Below, one piece after another: positions 15,712 through 22,136 of a stretch of 32,105 nt of DNA (positions within the stretch are counted from its first letter, which is position 1; each line of letters begins with the position of its first letter). This DNA comes from a virus. The stretch lies in IMG/VR virus record IMGVR_UViG_3300017773_000073, positions 1-32,105 of that record. One strand, given 5' to 3'. Position numbers and translations under genes: made by a program. A model generated the notes under the pieces. It worked only from the letters and a program-made list of their open reading frames with translations. It had not been told where the DNA came from and ran no database searches.

Positions 15712-15982
15712 TTTAATGCAAGAGATAAGAGATATTTTAAAAAGTGGTGGCAAATCTACTGTAGAAATAGCTACAATAGTGGGCTTGCCTTCACGCAAGA
15801 TATCACAAACTTTAATCAAGTTAAAAAATAGACATATTGTCTACACAACCAACGTGCCTAATCGCAGTCATTTATGGCATTTAGAAGCGAACATAAAAGA
15901 TACAGTTCGTTACAAAGTATTGACCAGGCGATGGGATAGTGATTTTAATATAAGCGGAGATGATTATGAAACTAGGAATTAA
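15704..15982 (+). CDS. Winged-helix DNA-binding protein
   Basis: The 92-residue protein has a winged helix-turn-helix near its N-terminus: an LMQEIRDILKSGGK helix, STVEIATIVGLPSRKISQTLIKLKNR with the recognition helix, then a strand pair (HIVYTTNVPNRSHLWHL) as wing. This looks like a MarR/IclR-type fold. GTG 15704 is preferred since GAAGG (15694-15698) lies five bases upstream; ATG 15716 is the alternative. It overlaps the SSAP end and runs into the next start. It may regulate the middle genes or act at a replication site; neither is shown. Confidence 0.62.
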   Translation: MDNLMQEIRDILKSGGKSTVEIATIVGLPSRKISQTLIKLKNRHIVYTTNVPNRSHLWHLEANIKDTVRYKVLTRRWDSDFNISGDDYETRN

Positions 15983-16268
15983 AATTAATCTTAATGTAAA
16001 AAAAATAGATAAGGAACGATTGATAAAAGGGGAGAAGGGTACATACCTAGATGCCATAGTCTTTATCGACACAGAAAAACAGCCAGAGTATGGCTCTATG
16101 ATTAAACATAGTTTATCTAAGGAAGAACGTAATAATGGCGTACAAGTAGATACAATAGGCAATGCGAAAGTATTTTGGATGGATATGCAGACCGAAAATA
16201 AAACGCAAGTTGAATATAAAAATAAACAAGATGCAGATGAATTTTTTGAGGATGACGTACCATTCTAA
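15966..16268 (+). CDS. SSB-like protein with acidic VPF tail
   Basis: The 100-residue protein resembles a group of small podovirus proteins with KGTYLDAIVFID near residue 25 and a GNAKVFW strand near 62. It ends in DEFFEDDVPF, very close to the DDDIPF tip of bacterial SSB that recruits host repair and replication proteins. This suggests an OB-fold single-strand DNA-binding protein. ATG 15966 is chosen over ATG 15960 because GGAG (15956-15959) then has a six-base spacing. Its location next to the annealing protein agrees. The OB fold itself is inferred. Confidence 0.6.
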   Translation: MKLGIKINLNVKKIDKERLIKGEKGTYLDAIVFIDTEKQPEYGSMIKHSLSKEERNNGVQVDTIGNAKVFWMDMQTENKTQVEYKNKQDADEFFEDDVPF

Positions 16269-16392
16269 ATTTATTTAGACCAGCTTTGATTCGAGTGGCG
16301 TTTCTGGACAAATAACGCAATCCGTAAAAGTGAACACGAGACAGACAACTGACTTTTGAGAGCGAGGATAAACAAGGGTACAGGACATAGGG
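16269..16392 (+). other. Leader or gap without clear gene, with hairpin at 16288-16322
   Basis: No convincing coding frame is seen in these 124 bases. GATT (16288-16291) pairs with AATC (16319-16322), and GCGTT (16298-16302) with AACGC (16314-16318), giving a nine-pair hairpin with a six-base bulge. The stretch looks less AT-rich than the genes around it. It may be a structured leader or the remnant of a lost gene. Confidence 0.35.
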
Positions 16393-16530
16393 GTGGGTTT
16401 AGACAGCCAGTCATGGAATGACGAAATGGTCCTTGATACTAGAAGTCTGTCGGAGAATATTAATATCCTAAGAGGGTGTCCAAACTGCTCTCTAAATGAC
16501 AACTATTGTCTAAATAAAGTGGAGATGTAA
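16393..16530 (+). CDS. Possible 45-residue cysteine-motif protein
   Basis: An open frame from GTG 16393 to TAA 16530 ends directly against ATG 16531 of the next gene. The product contains SWNDEMVLDTRSLSENI and then CPNCSLNDNYC, a zinc-knuckle-like cluster. The start is weak: there is no clean ribosome binding site, and ATG 16426 is an alternative that would give 34 residues. No family was recognised. The evidence is the cysteine pattern and the precise junction, so the call is tentative. Confidence 0.35.
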   Translation: MGLDSQSWNDEMVLDTRSLSENINILRGCPNCSLNDNYCLNKVEM

Positions 16531-16839
16531 ATGTATAAGAATATAGACCTATCACAGTTAGATTCAATAATAGATATAGAGGTGGCAGAAGAATTTATAG
16601 ACCATCGTATTTACAAGAAAGCTAGACTAACACAAGCAAGTTTTAATCGATTGATGAAAAAGGCAATCAAAATATCTCACCAGGTAAACATGACACCTAA
16701 CGAAATACTCACTGAAACAATAGACAATGGCTGGCAAGGTTTCAGATTAGAGTATTTTAAGAACAGACAGCCACAACAAGATGCGTTTGAAAAGCTAAAC
16801 GATAAATCATGGGCTAGTCATCTTAGGTTAATTAAATGA
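16531..16839 (+). CDS. Small helical replication-region protein
   Basis: The 102-residue protein has LTQASFNRLMKKAIKISHQ near 33 followed by NEILTETIDNGWQGFRLEYF near 57. This resembles the C-terminal tail shared by many phage replication-initiation and DnaT-like proteins (a helix ending NGWQG). Here only that tail-like domain is present, without the DNA-binding part. It has a good GGAG site six bases upstream and overlaps the NinB start. It might help to load host replication proteins; this is inference from the NGWQG resemblance. Confidence 0.55.
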   Translation: MYKNIDLSQLDSIIDIEVAEEFIDHRIYKKARLTQASFNRLMKKAIKISHQVNMTPNEILTETIDNGWQGFRLEYFKNRQPQQDAFEKLNDKSWASHLRLIK

Positions 16840-17294
16840 GTACGCACTGGGTAATAACAAATCTTAATCAATTCAAAGAGTTTCATAAGTTTCTTAAAGA
16901 AGAATATAAGAATGGCAAGTATATATATGTTTCATATAAGACTGCCAAGCAAAGATCATTAAGTCAAAATGCACTTTTTCATGTTTGGTGTAGAGAGTTT
17001 TCAGCACATCATTCTCGTTGCAAACTAAGTGAGGTCACACAACCCATGTTTGACAGCACAAAGTTCACATTTAAAAAACTTTTTTATCAACACACAGGCA
17101 ATCCAGAGTTAATTAAAAAAAATGTAGACATATTTACTGGTGAAGAAAAATCATTACCAGAGTCTACAGAAAAGTATAGTGTTGGCACAATGTATGATTT
17201 TATGGAGTTTGTGCAAAACCTAGCATCAACAAAGAACCTTATGCTAGAAAGTAAAGGTCAATATTTAGAACTTAAAAAAAGCGGTGGAGTATGA
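16836..17294 (+). CDS. ninB: NinB-like recombination protein
   Basis: The 152-residue product has the NinB pattern: a WVITNLNQFKEFHKFL start, KTAKQRSLSQNALFHVWCREFS near 37 (the RSxxQN motif of the family), and a C-terminal helix with MYDFMEFVQN. Lambda NinB (Orf) binds single strands and SSB and helps RecA or annealing proteins load. Its SSAP and SSB-like partners lie just upstream. The last 11 codons are repeated downstream of the following methyltransferase gene. TGA overlaps the next ATG. Confidence 0.82.
   Translation: MSTHWVITNLNQFKEFHKFLKEEYKNGKYIYVSYKTAKQRSLSQNALFHVWCREFSAHHSRCKLSEVTQPMFDSTKFTFKKLFYQHTGNPELIKKNVDIFTGEEKSLPESTEKYSVGTMYDFMEFVQNLASTKNLMLESKGQYLELKKSGGV
17256..17292 (+). 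repeat. 37-bp duplication at the ninB end, copy 1
   Basis: These 37 bases encode the last NinB residues (GQYLELKKSGGV) and the GGTGGAG ribosome binding site of the methyltransferase gene. They recur at 18297-18333 with one synonymous change (TAT to TAC). The two copies flank the methyltransferase gene exactly. Confidence 0.9.
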
Positions 17295-18295
17295 TAAAAA
17301 TAATTCAAGGTAATTGCTTAGAAAAGTTAAAAGAATTGCCAGAGCAATCTGTAAATACCTGTATTACCAGTCCACCTTATTGGGGTTTAAGGGATTATGG
17401 CACTGCTGAATGGGTGGGTGGTGATTCTAATTGCCCACACATGAGAACTACAAAAATAAGCAAAGATACATCAACAGGTCATAAAGCTATGTTTGATCAA
17501 GGTAATGTCGTTGGCGATGCCATTTATAAAAGTGTATGTCCTAAATGTGGTGCAATTAGAAAAGATAAACAACTTGGACTTGAAGATTCTCCAGAAGAAT
17601 TTGTTGAGAACTTGGTTGAGGTATTTAGAGAAGTAAAACGAGTGTTGCGAGATGATGGCACAGTTTGGCTAAATTTAGGAGATAGTTATTCAAGCGGTGG
17701 CAGAACTACAACGACTAATCAAAGTTTGCGAGGGGAAAAAAATTATGGTGTTACAAGACCTAAGCCCAGCAAAGATATTAAACCAAAAGATTTAATTGGC
17801 ATACCCTGGCGAGTAGCATTTGCATTACAACAAGATGGGTGGTATTTAAGACAAGATATTATCTGGCATAAACCTAATCCAATGCCAGAGTCAGTCCGAG
17901 ACAGATGCACAAAGGCACACGAGTATATCTTTTTGTTTAGTAAGAGTCCTAAGTATTATTTTGATAATGAAGCTATTAAAGAAGATAGTGTTAATGCTCT
18001 TGATAGTAAAAAAAATAAAAGGTCAGTCTGGACTGTAAACACAAAACCATTTAAAGATGCACACTTTGCAACTTTTCCAATGAAATTAATTGAGCCATGC
18101 GTATTAGCTGGCTGTCCTAAAGATGGCACAGTATTAGACCCTTTTGGCGGTAGTGGTACAACAGGCATTGTTGCCGATAATCATAATCGAAATGCAGTAT
18201 TGATAGAATTAAACACAGAATATATTGAAATAGCTAAGAAAAGAATACAAGATAGTGGTGGTTTATTTACTGATTTGGAGATAGTAAAAAAGTAG
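17291..18295 (+). CDS. N6-adenine/N4-cytosine DNA methyltransferase
   Basis: This 334-residue enzyme transfers a methyl group from AdoMet to an exocyclic amino group in DNA. The catalytic motif TSPPYW is at residues 26-31 and the AdoMet-binding DPFGGSGTTG is near 283, the order of the beta class. Residues about 50-100 carry CPH and CPKCG, a likely zinc-binding insert common in phage members. The SPPY form occurs in both N4-C and beta-class N6-A enzymes, so the methylated base is not settled. No restriction endonuclease is adjacent, so protection against host restriction is the likely role. It is flanked by the 37-bp duplication and was probably inserted as a cassette. Confidence 0.9.
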   Translation: MIKIIQGNCLEKLKELPEQSVNTCITSPPYWGLRDYGTAEWVGGDSNCPHMRTTKISKDTSTGHKAMFDQGNVVGDAIYKSVCPKCGAIRKDKQLGLEDSPEEFVENLVEVFREVKRVLRDDGTVWLNLGDSYSSGGRTTTTNQSLRGEKNYGVTRPKPSKDIKPKDLIGIPWRVAFALQQDGWYLRQDIIWHKPNPMPESVRDRCTKAHEYIFLFSKSPKYYFDNEAIKEDSVNALDSKKNKRSVWTVNTKPFKDAHFATFPMKLIEPCVLAGCPKDGTVLDPFGGSGTTGIVADNHNRNAVLIELNTEYIEIAKKRIQDSGGLFTDLEIVKK

Positions 18296-18296
18296 T

Positions 18297-18333
18297 GGTC
18301 AATACTTAGAACTTAAAAAAAGCGGTGGAGTAT
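18297..18333 (+). repeat. 37-bp duplication at the ninB end, copy 2
   Basis: The copy after the methyltransferase gene keeps the ninB reading frame (GQYLELKKSGGV) and its stop, TAA at 18334-18336, but nothing upstream is in frame. It is therefore a scar of the original ninB end, left before the cytosine methyltransferase gene, and it now supplies the GGTGGAG site of that gene. Confidence 0.9.
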
Positions 18334-18335
18334 AA

Positions 18336-19559
18336 ATGTGGATAATACCGAAGAATTACAAACTGTCATCTCATTTTGTAGCGGATATGGTGGAATCGAA
18401 AGAGGACTTGACCTTGCTGGAGTACGAACTAGAACACTCGCTTATGTGGAGATCGAAACCTTCGCAATTGCGAACTTGGTTAGCAAGATGGAAAGAGGGA
18501 TCTTGGATTCAGCACCTATTTACACGGATCTTAAAACCTTCCCAGCACACATCTTTCGAGGAGCAGTTGACATTATCACTGGCGGATATCCGTGCCAGCC
18601 GTTCAGCCAAGCTGGAAAAAGACAGGGCGAAGATGACCCACGACACTTGTTCCCCTACATCAAACAACACATTGATGCAATTAGACCTACTAGATGTTTT
18701 TTCGAAAACGTCACAGGACACATTACGATGGGACTCTCCACAGTCATCAGCGACATGGAAGAACTGGGTTACAAAACAACGTGGGGAATATTCAGTGCGG
18801 AAGAAGTTGGAGCACACCACCAAAGAAAACGAGTATTTATCATGGCAGACTCCAACAACAACTGACATACAAAGAACACCAGAATATGAAGATCGAACTT
18901 CTGTTAAAACTATGGCACTAATGACAGAGAAACAACTACGCAAAAAAATGAGCAATCTTACAACCAAAGTTAAATGGGAAACTGCCAACACAATGGATCA
19001 TTATTTTGAAACTGTAATTGCTAAACAAATGTTTCCTACACCTATGGTAGAAGAAGCTGGACAGTCAGACGATTTGTTATCTAATTTAGTTAATAAAAAT
19101 GGCGATCCTGTAGGTGAAAACGAAAGAGCATACGATAAGCGTACAGGTGCATTGGTGCAAATGACACTTAATAGAAAAATAGCATTACAACAAAAATATC
19201 CTACACCAACAGTGGGTGAAGAAAAATACAGATTACAAGGTAACTCACAAGCTAGTAAATGTTTAGAAGCAAAAGCTAGAAAAGGTGAGTTGCAACAAGA
19301 TATGCAGATGTCTCTCAATCCGTATTGGGTAGAAGCATTAATGGGATTGCCACAAGGATGGACTGCACTTGATGGTACAGAAAAAGAAATGCAAGGTACA
19401 TGGGCAGATAACTCATGGGAAGAAGGTATACCAAGAGTAATTAACGATTGTCCAAACAGAACAGATCGAATTAGAATGTGTGGTAATGGTGTAGTACCGC
19501 AAACTGCTTGTATAGCCTGGAGAATATTAAGTGGCAAAACGGAAAAGCAAGTCAGCTAG
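18336..19559 (+). CDS. Cytosine methyltransferase C-terminal part (target recognition, motifs IX-X) in the overlapping frame
   Basis: The open frame has 407 residues. From about residue 170 (SWQTPTTTDIQ onward) it holds the missing half of the neighbouring enzyme: a variable target-recognition region, NPYWVEALMGLPQGW near 328-342, and motif X GNGVVPQTA at 383-391. Before that it runs for 176 codons in the alternative frame of the catalytic gene, giving a Trp/Ser/Lys-rich sequence (SLMWRSKPS near 35). I recall similar overlapping frames in other phages. The start could be ATG 18336 or an internal codon giving only the C-terminal part. This is the layout of M.AquI, where two chains make one enzyme. 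It overlaps NinG by 29 bases. Confidence 0.7.
   Translation: MWIIPKNYKLSSHFVADMVESKEDLTLLEYELEHSLMWRSKPSQLRTWLARWKEGSWIQHLFTRILKPSQHTSFEEQLTLSLADIRASRSAKLEKDRAKMTHDTCSPTSNNTLMQLDLLDVFSKTSQDTLRWDSPQSSATWKNWVTKQRGEYSVRKKLEHTTKENEYLSWQTPTTTDIQRTPEYEDRTSVKTMALMTEKQLRKKMSNLTTKVKWETANTMDHYFETVIAKQMFPTPMVEEAGQSDDLLSNLVNKNGDPVGENERAYDKRTGALVQMTLNRKIALQQKYPTPTVGEEKYRLQGNSQASKCLEAKARKGELQQDMQMSLNPYWVEALMGLPQGWTALDGTEKEMQGTWADNSWEEGIPRVINDCPNRTDRIRMCGNGVVPQTACIAWRILSGKTEKQVS
18338..18865 (+). CDS. Cytosine-C5 DNA methyltransferase catalytic part (motifs I-VIII)
   Basis: The 175-residue product carries motif I FCSGYGGIERGLD (13-25), motif IV PCQPFSQ with catalytic Cys86, ENV (123-125) and QRKRVF (162-167), then ends at ADSNNN. 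The target-recognition region and motifs IX-X are lacking; they are in the +1 frame. It starts at GTG 18338 inside the overlapping ATGTG, so both frames share one ribosome binding site. A hand count gives about 45% GC over 18361-18840 against about 35% at 18901-19080, as expected if two frames constrain the sequence. A functional enzyme needs either association of two chains or a frameshift. Confidence 0.85.
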   Translation: MDNTEELQTVISFCSGYGGIERGLDLAGVRTRTLAYVEIETFAIANLVSKMERGILDSAPIYTDLKTFPAHIFRGAVDIITGGYPCQPFSQAGKRQGEDDPRHLFPYIKQHIDAIRPTRCFFENVTGHITMGLSTVISDMEELGYKTTWGIFSAEEVGAHHQRKRVFIMADSNNN

Positions 19560-19962
19560 TCAACTAAGAAAAGAAGCATTACAGCTATCTCAAAGACTAG
19601 CTAGAATGAAAGCATCAGATAATTTTGGCTACGCATCGTGTGTTACTTGTGGGAAAACAGACTATTATAAAAACATGGATGGTGGTCACTTTATCAGTAA
19701 AGGTTCATCATCTAGGTGGGCATTAGACCTAAGAAACATACATTGTCAATGTAAAGGTTGTAATGGGTTTGCTATGACACATGGAACTGCACAAATAGCG
19801 TACACAAGATATATGCAAGAAGAATATGGCGATAAATTTGTAGCACAAATGCTTAGAGAAAAGAAAAATATTTTAAAAATATCTACTGCTGAGTATAAAG
19901 ATATGGTAGATGATTTAAAAATAGAGATAAAAAAAGAAAAAATAAGATTGGGAGAATGTTGA
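19531..19962 (+). CDS. ninG: NinG/Rap-like recombination nuclease
   Basis: The 143-residue product matches lambda NinG (Rap): a basic N-terminus (KRKSKSASQLRKEA), CVTCGK near 37, GGHFISKG near 51, NIHCQCKGCN near 70, then a helical end. The Cys and His residues form the zinc-bound core of a Holliday-junction endonuclease related to HNH enzymes. It starts at GTG 19531, within the end of the methyltransferase frame. It is the last early recombination gene before the lysis promoter. Confidence 0.85.
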   Translation: MAKRKSKSASQLRKEALQLSQRLARMKASDNFGYASCVTCGKTDYYKNMDGGHFISKGSSSRWALDLRNIHCQCKGCNGFAMTHGTAQIAYTRYMQEEYGDKFVAQMLREKKNILKISTAEYKDMVDDLKIEIKKEKIRLGEC

Positions 19963-19976
19963 AATAGTGCTAAAAT
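19948..19976 (+). promoter_or_regulatory. Lysis promoter predicting a leaderless mRNA
   Basis: TTGGGA (19948-19953) and TAAAAT (19971-19976) are 17 bases apart, and TGC before the -10 gives the same extended -10 string as the early promoter. The start should be about seven bases after the -10, which is the A of ATG 19983. No ribosome binding site precedes that ATG, which agrees with a leaderless transcript. Confidence 0.5.
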
Positions 19977-19982
19977 TGTTGT

Positions 19983-20366
19983 ATGAGTACATATTTTAGC
20001 CCAAAAGAATACGAATGTAACTGTGGTTGTGGGTTTAACACAATGGCAAAAGCTACATTAGTTGCCGCAGATGCCATTAGGTCAGCACTTGGTAAGCCTA
20101 TTCGTGTTAATAGTGGGTGCAGATGCGTAGACCACAACAAAAAAGTAGGTGGTGCAAAGGCAAGCTGGCATTTACCTAGATATGCAAAACACATGACAAA
20201 TGAAGGATGGGTAGGTCACGCTATGGATTTAGGAATATCTGGTGATGACCAGCAAAAAGCTGTAGATTTATTAGAATTAGAATTAAATAAAATTACCTAC
20301 ATAAGATATAACACATTTTTACACATAGATTCAAGACCTAATAGATACGTAGGAGACAATCGATAA
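19983..20366 (+). CDS. Endolysin, M15-family zinc peptidase
   Basis: The 127-residue enzyme has the M15 pattern: SGCRC..HNKKVGGAKASWH with zinc ligand His63, GHAMDLG with Asp82, and FLHIDSRP with His114. It should cut peptide bonds in peptidoglycan (D-Ala-D-Ala or L-Ala-D-Glu type) and act as the endolysin. An N-terminal CNCGCG cluster is common in this family. It has no signal peptide, so it depends on a holin, encoded by the next gene (TAATG overlap). The absence of a ribosome binding site and the close -10 suggest leaderless translation. Confidence 0.9.
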   Translation: MSTYFSPKEYECNCGCGFNTMAKATLVAADAIRSALGKPIRVNSGCRCVDHNKKVGGAKASWHLPRYAKHMTNEGWVGHAMDLGISGDDQQKAVDLLELELNKITYIRYNTFLHIDSRPNRYVGDNR

Positions 20367-20755
20367 TGTGGGGTTCAGTAATAAGTGCAGTATCTAATTT
20401 AGGTTCTAGCTATCTACAAGAACGTAAAATCAAAGCAGAAAACAAATCAAATATTGAGCAAGCGAAAGTAGATGCACAGATAAAACAAATACAACAAATA
20501 TCTAAGTCAGAAGCAGACTATGATATAGAAGCATTAAGACAAACCCAGTACAGTTGGAAAGATGAGTTTGCGTTAGTGGTTATTTTAGCACCATTTATTG
20601 CATCATTTTTACCAATGACACAAGAGTATGTAGCAATTGGATGGGAGCATTTAAATACTCATGCACCAGACTGGTATTCAGCTATGTTCTGTGGTGCGAT
20701 TGCGGCAAGTATGGGTATCAGATGGGCGGTGAATCATACAGGCAAGAAAAAATGA
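20366..20755 (+). CDS. Holin-like membrane protein (3TM/GTA-type family)
   Basis: The 129-residue protein resembles the GTA_holin_3TM family: a soluble helical N-terminus (ERKIKAENKSNIEQ near 19), WKDEFALVVILAPFIASFLP as one membrane segment (about 63-84), and WYSAMFCGAIAASMGIRWAV as a second (about 102-121). Such proteins form the pore that lets endolysin reach the cell wall and times lysis. The coupling to the M15 gene is direct. The C-terminus is basic, which fits a cytoplasmic location. Confidence 0.8.
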   Translation: MWGSVISAVSNLGSSYLQERKIKAENKSNIEQAKVDAQIKQIQQISKSEADYDIEALRQTQYSWKDEFALVVILAPFIASFLPMTQEYVAIGWEHLNTHAPDWYSAMFCGAIAASMGIRWAVNHTGKKK

Positions 20756-20952
20756 AAGAAGCCCTAGAAGAATTACGTATGCACGAAAAAATATGTTCTA
20801 TCCGTTATCAACATATTGAAAAATCCTTAGAAGAAGGTCGAGAAAAATTTATAAGGATGGATACAAAGATTACAGGGCTATATGTTATTATTATTACAGG
20901 TGGTTTGTCGGTTCTTGGGGTTGTTAGCACTATTGCATACCAGCTTGCTTAG
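20752..20952 (+). CDS. Small protein with coiled coil and C-terminal membrane segment
   Basis: The 66-residue product starts at ATG 20752, overlapping the holin stop. Residues 1-40 are charged and helical (ALEELRMHEKICSIRYQHIEK), and residues 42-64 (GLYVIIITGGLSVLGVVSTIAY) form one membrane helix. It may be an accessory holin, an antiholin or part of a spanin-like system, since it sits in the lysis cassette. No family was recognised with certainty. It overlaps the next gene by 71 bases. Confidence 0.68.
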   Translation: MKEALEELRMHEKICSIRYQHIEKSLEEGREKFIRMDTKITGLYVIIITGGLSVLGVVSTIAYQLA

Positions 20953-21484
20953 TGCTAGTGATGCAACAGTAGGTGACTTTGGTACTAACCAACAAGCAGA
21001 TACCATTACGACCACTACAGAAACAACAGTAAATCAAGAGGGTATGCCTGTTACAACAGCAGTCAGTCCTTCTACACCTACATACCAAGCTGATACGTGC
21101 TATATCACATCTGGCACAGGTATGCAGACATTACAAATAGGATTTAGTTATTCCAAAATGGAGAGAGATAAGAATTGTGAAAGGTTAAAACTTTCACGAC
21201 AGTTATCTAGTCTTGGATTAAAAGTAGCCGCAACATCAGTGCTATGCCAAGACCCTAGAGTATGGTGGGCTATGCGTAATGCTATGACACCATGCCCAAT
21301 TAAAGGTCTTATAGGAGAGGAAGCAATTGAATACTATGTTAAAAACCCACAGTACATACCTAAACGTCTTGTTGTTGATCACGATCCTTTGCCCAAACTT
21401 GAAGGTAAATGCGAGCGAAAACGCATACGATATGACAGAATTACAAAACAACACATCTACAATAAACAATGTAGTACAGACTGA
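20882..21484 (+). CDS. Secreted cysteine-rich protein conserved in marine phages
   Basis: The 200-residue product begins with a hydrophobic signal sequence (to about residue 26, cleavage near SAS-DA). A Thr-rich linker follows, then a domain with NCERLKLSRQLSSLGLKVAA near 98, VLCQDPRVWWAMRNA and TPCPIKGLIGEEA. I recall this CERxKL...LCQD...TPCP pattern from other marine phages near lysis genes; its function is not known. Six or so cysteines after the signal could form disulfides in the periplasm. AGGG four bases before ATG 20882 supports the start. Its last 158 bases are shared with the next gene. Confidence 0.65.
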   Translation: MLLLLQVVCRFLGLLALLHTSLLSASDATVGDFGTNQQADTITTTTETTVNQEGMPVTTAVSPSTPTYQADTCYITSGTGMQTLQIGFSYSKMERDKNCERLKLSRQLSSLGLKVAATSVLCQDPRVWWAMRNAMTPCPIKGLIGEEAIEYYVKNPQYIPKRLVVDHDPLPKLEGKCERKRIRYDRITKQHIYNKQCSTD

Positions 21485-22136
21485 AATACAGAACTACATA
21501 CAGTGGACTACACAGTCTATGCTTGATGGCAATACTATTATTTATAACAATGATGATGGTATGCAATACGAACTAACGCCAGAACAAATGAATACATTTA
21601 ACCAGGCGTATGCAGATGGACTAGCAAACAGCACACCAGAAGCATTATCACTTGTTTTGCTTGCAGATATGATCGATCTTGAGCAAGACACCTACGAGCA
21701 AGAAAAAGAAACTTTAATCGAAGCGGCATCAGAAATATCAGCAGTTACCGAGTTGGCAGATATGATTGTTACTGGCGACCAGGCAACTAAAATTAATGCC
21801 GAAGCCTACGCTACAGAAAACGACCTACGTGCAATAAAAGAATCTAGTCGAGCAAAATTTAATACAAGTATTGATGGTATGCTTGAAGCTAGTATGACTA
21901 AGAACATGATCGAAAGTTATGCACAAGACAGTTTTGTTATAGATACTATTGCTCAATCATTTATGAGTACAAACACAATTATGGATTTTTTTACCAACAC
22001 ATCTGTATCGATAGATGCACTAATTCCTAGTCAACTAAATCTTGAATGGAATGAAGCATCTGTGGGTGTAAACAGTGTGATGTATGGTTTATATGCAAAT
22101 GACCCACAAGAAAGTTTGGAGACAATATTACAATGA
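21327..22136 (+). CDS. Exported helical protein starting inside the previous gene
   Basis: TTG 21327 is chosen because GGAGAGG (21314-21320) lies six bases upstream and the frame opens with a good signal peptide (LNVLLLITILC, cleavage near VNA-SEN at about 28-29). The mature part of about 240 residues is acidic and helical, rich in Ala, Glu, Thr and Ser, with no enzyme motif. Its first 158 bases overlap the 200-residue gene in another frame. ATG 21432 would give a shorter, non-exported form. I do not recognise the family; an envelope or virion-associated role is possible. Confidence 0.62.
   Translation: MNTMLKTHSTYLNVLLLITILCPNLKVNASENAYDMTELQNNTSTINNVVQTEIQNYIQWTTQSMLDGNTIIYNNDDGMQYELTPEQMNTFNQAYADGLANSTPEALSLVLLADMIDLEQDTYEQEKETLIEAASEISAVTELADMIVTGDQATKINAEAYATENDLRAIKESSRAKFNTSIDGMLEASMTKNMIESYAQDSFVIDTIAQSFMSTNTIMDFFTNTSVSIDALIPSQLNLEWNEASVGVNSVMYGLYANDPQESLETILQ

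Noticed and set aside
16275-16502. 75-codon minus-strand frame in the 16269-16530 gap
   Set aside because: No ribosome binding site at its start, no known motif, and both flanking genes run rightward; the plus-strand cysteine frame fits the context better.
17291-19559. Complete restriction-modification system
   Set aside because: Two methyltransferases are present, but no neighbouring restriction endonuclease; NinG is a recombination enzyme. Self-protection is the better reading.
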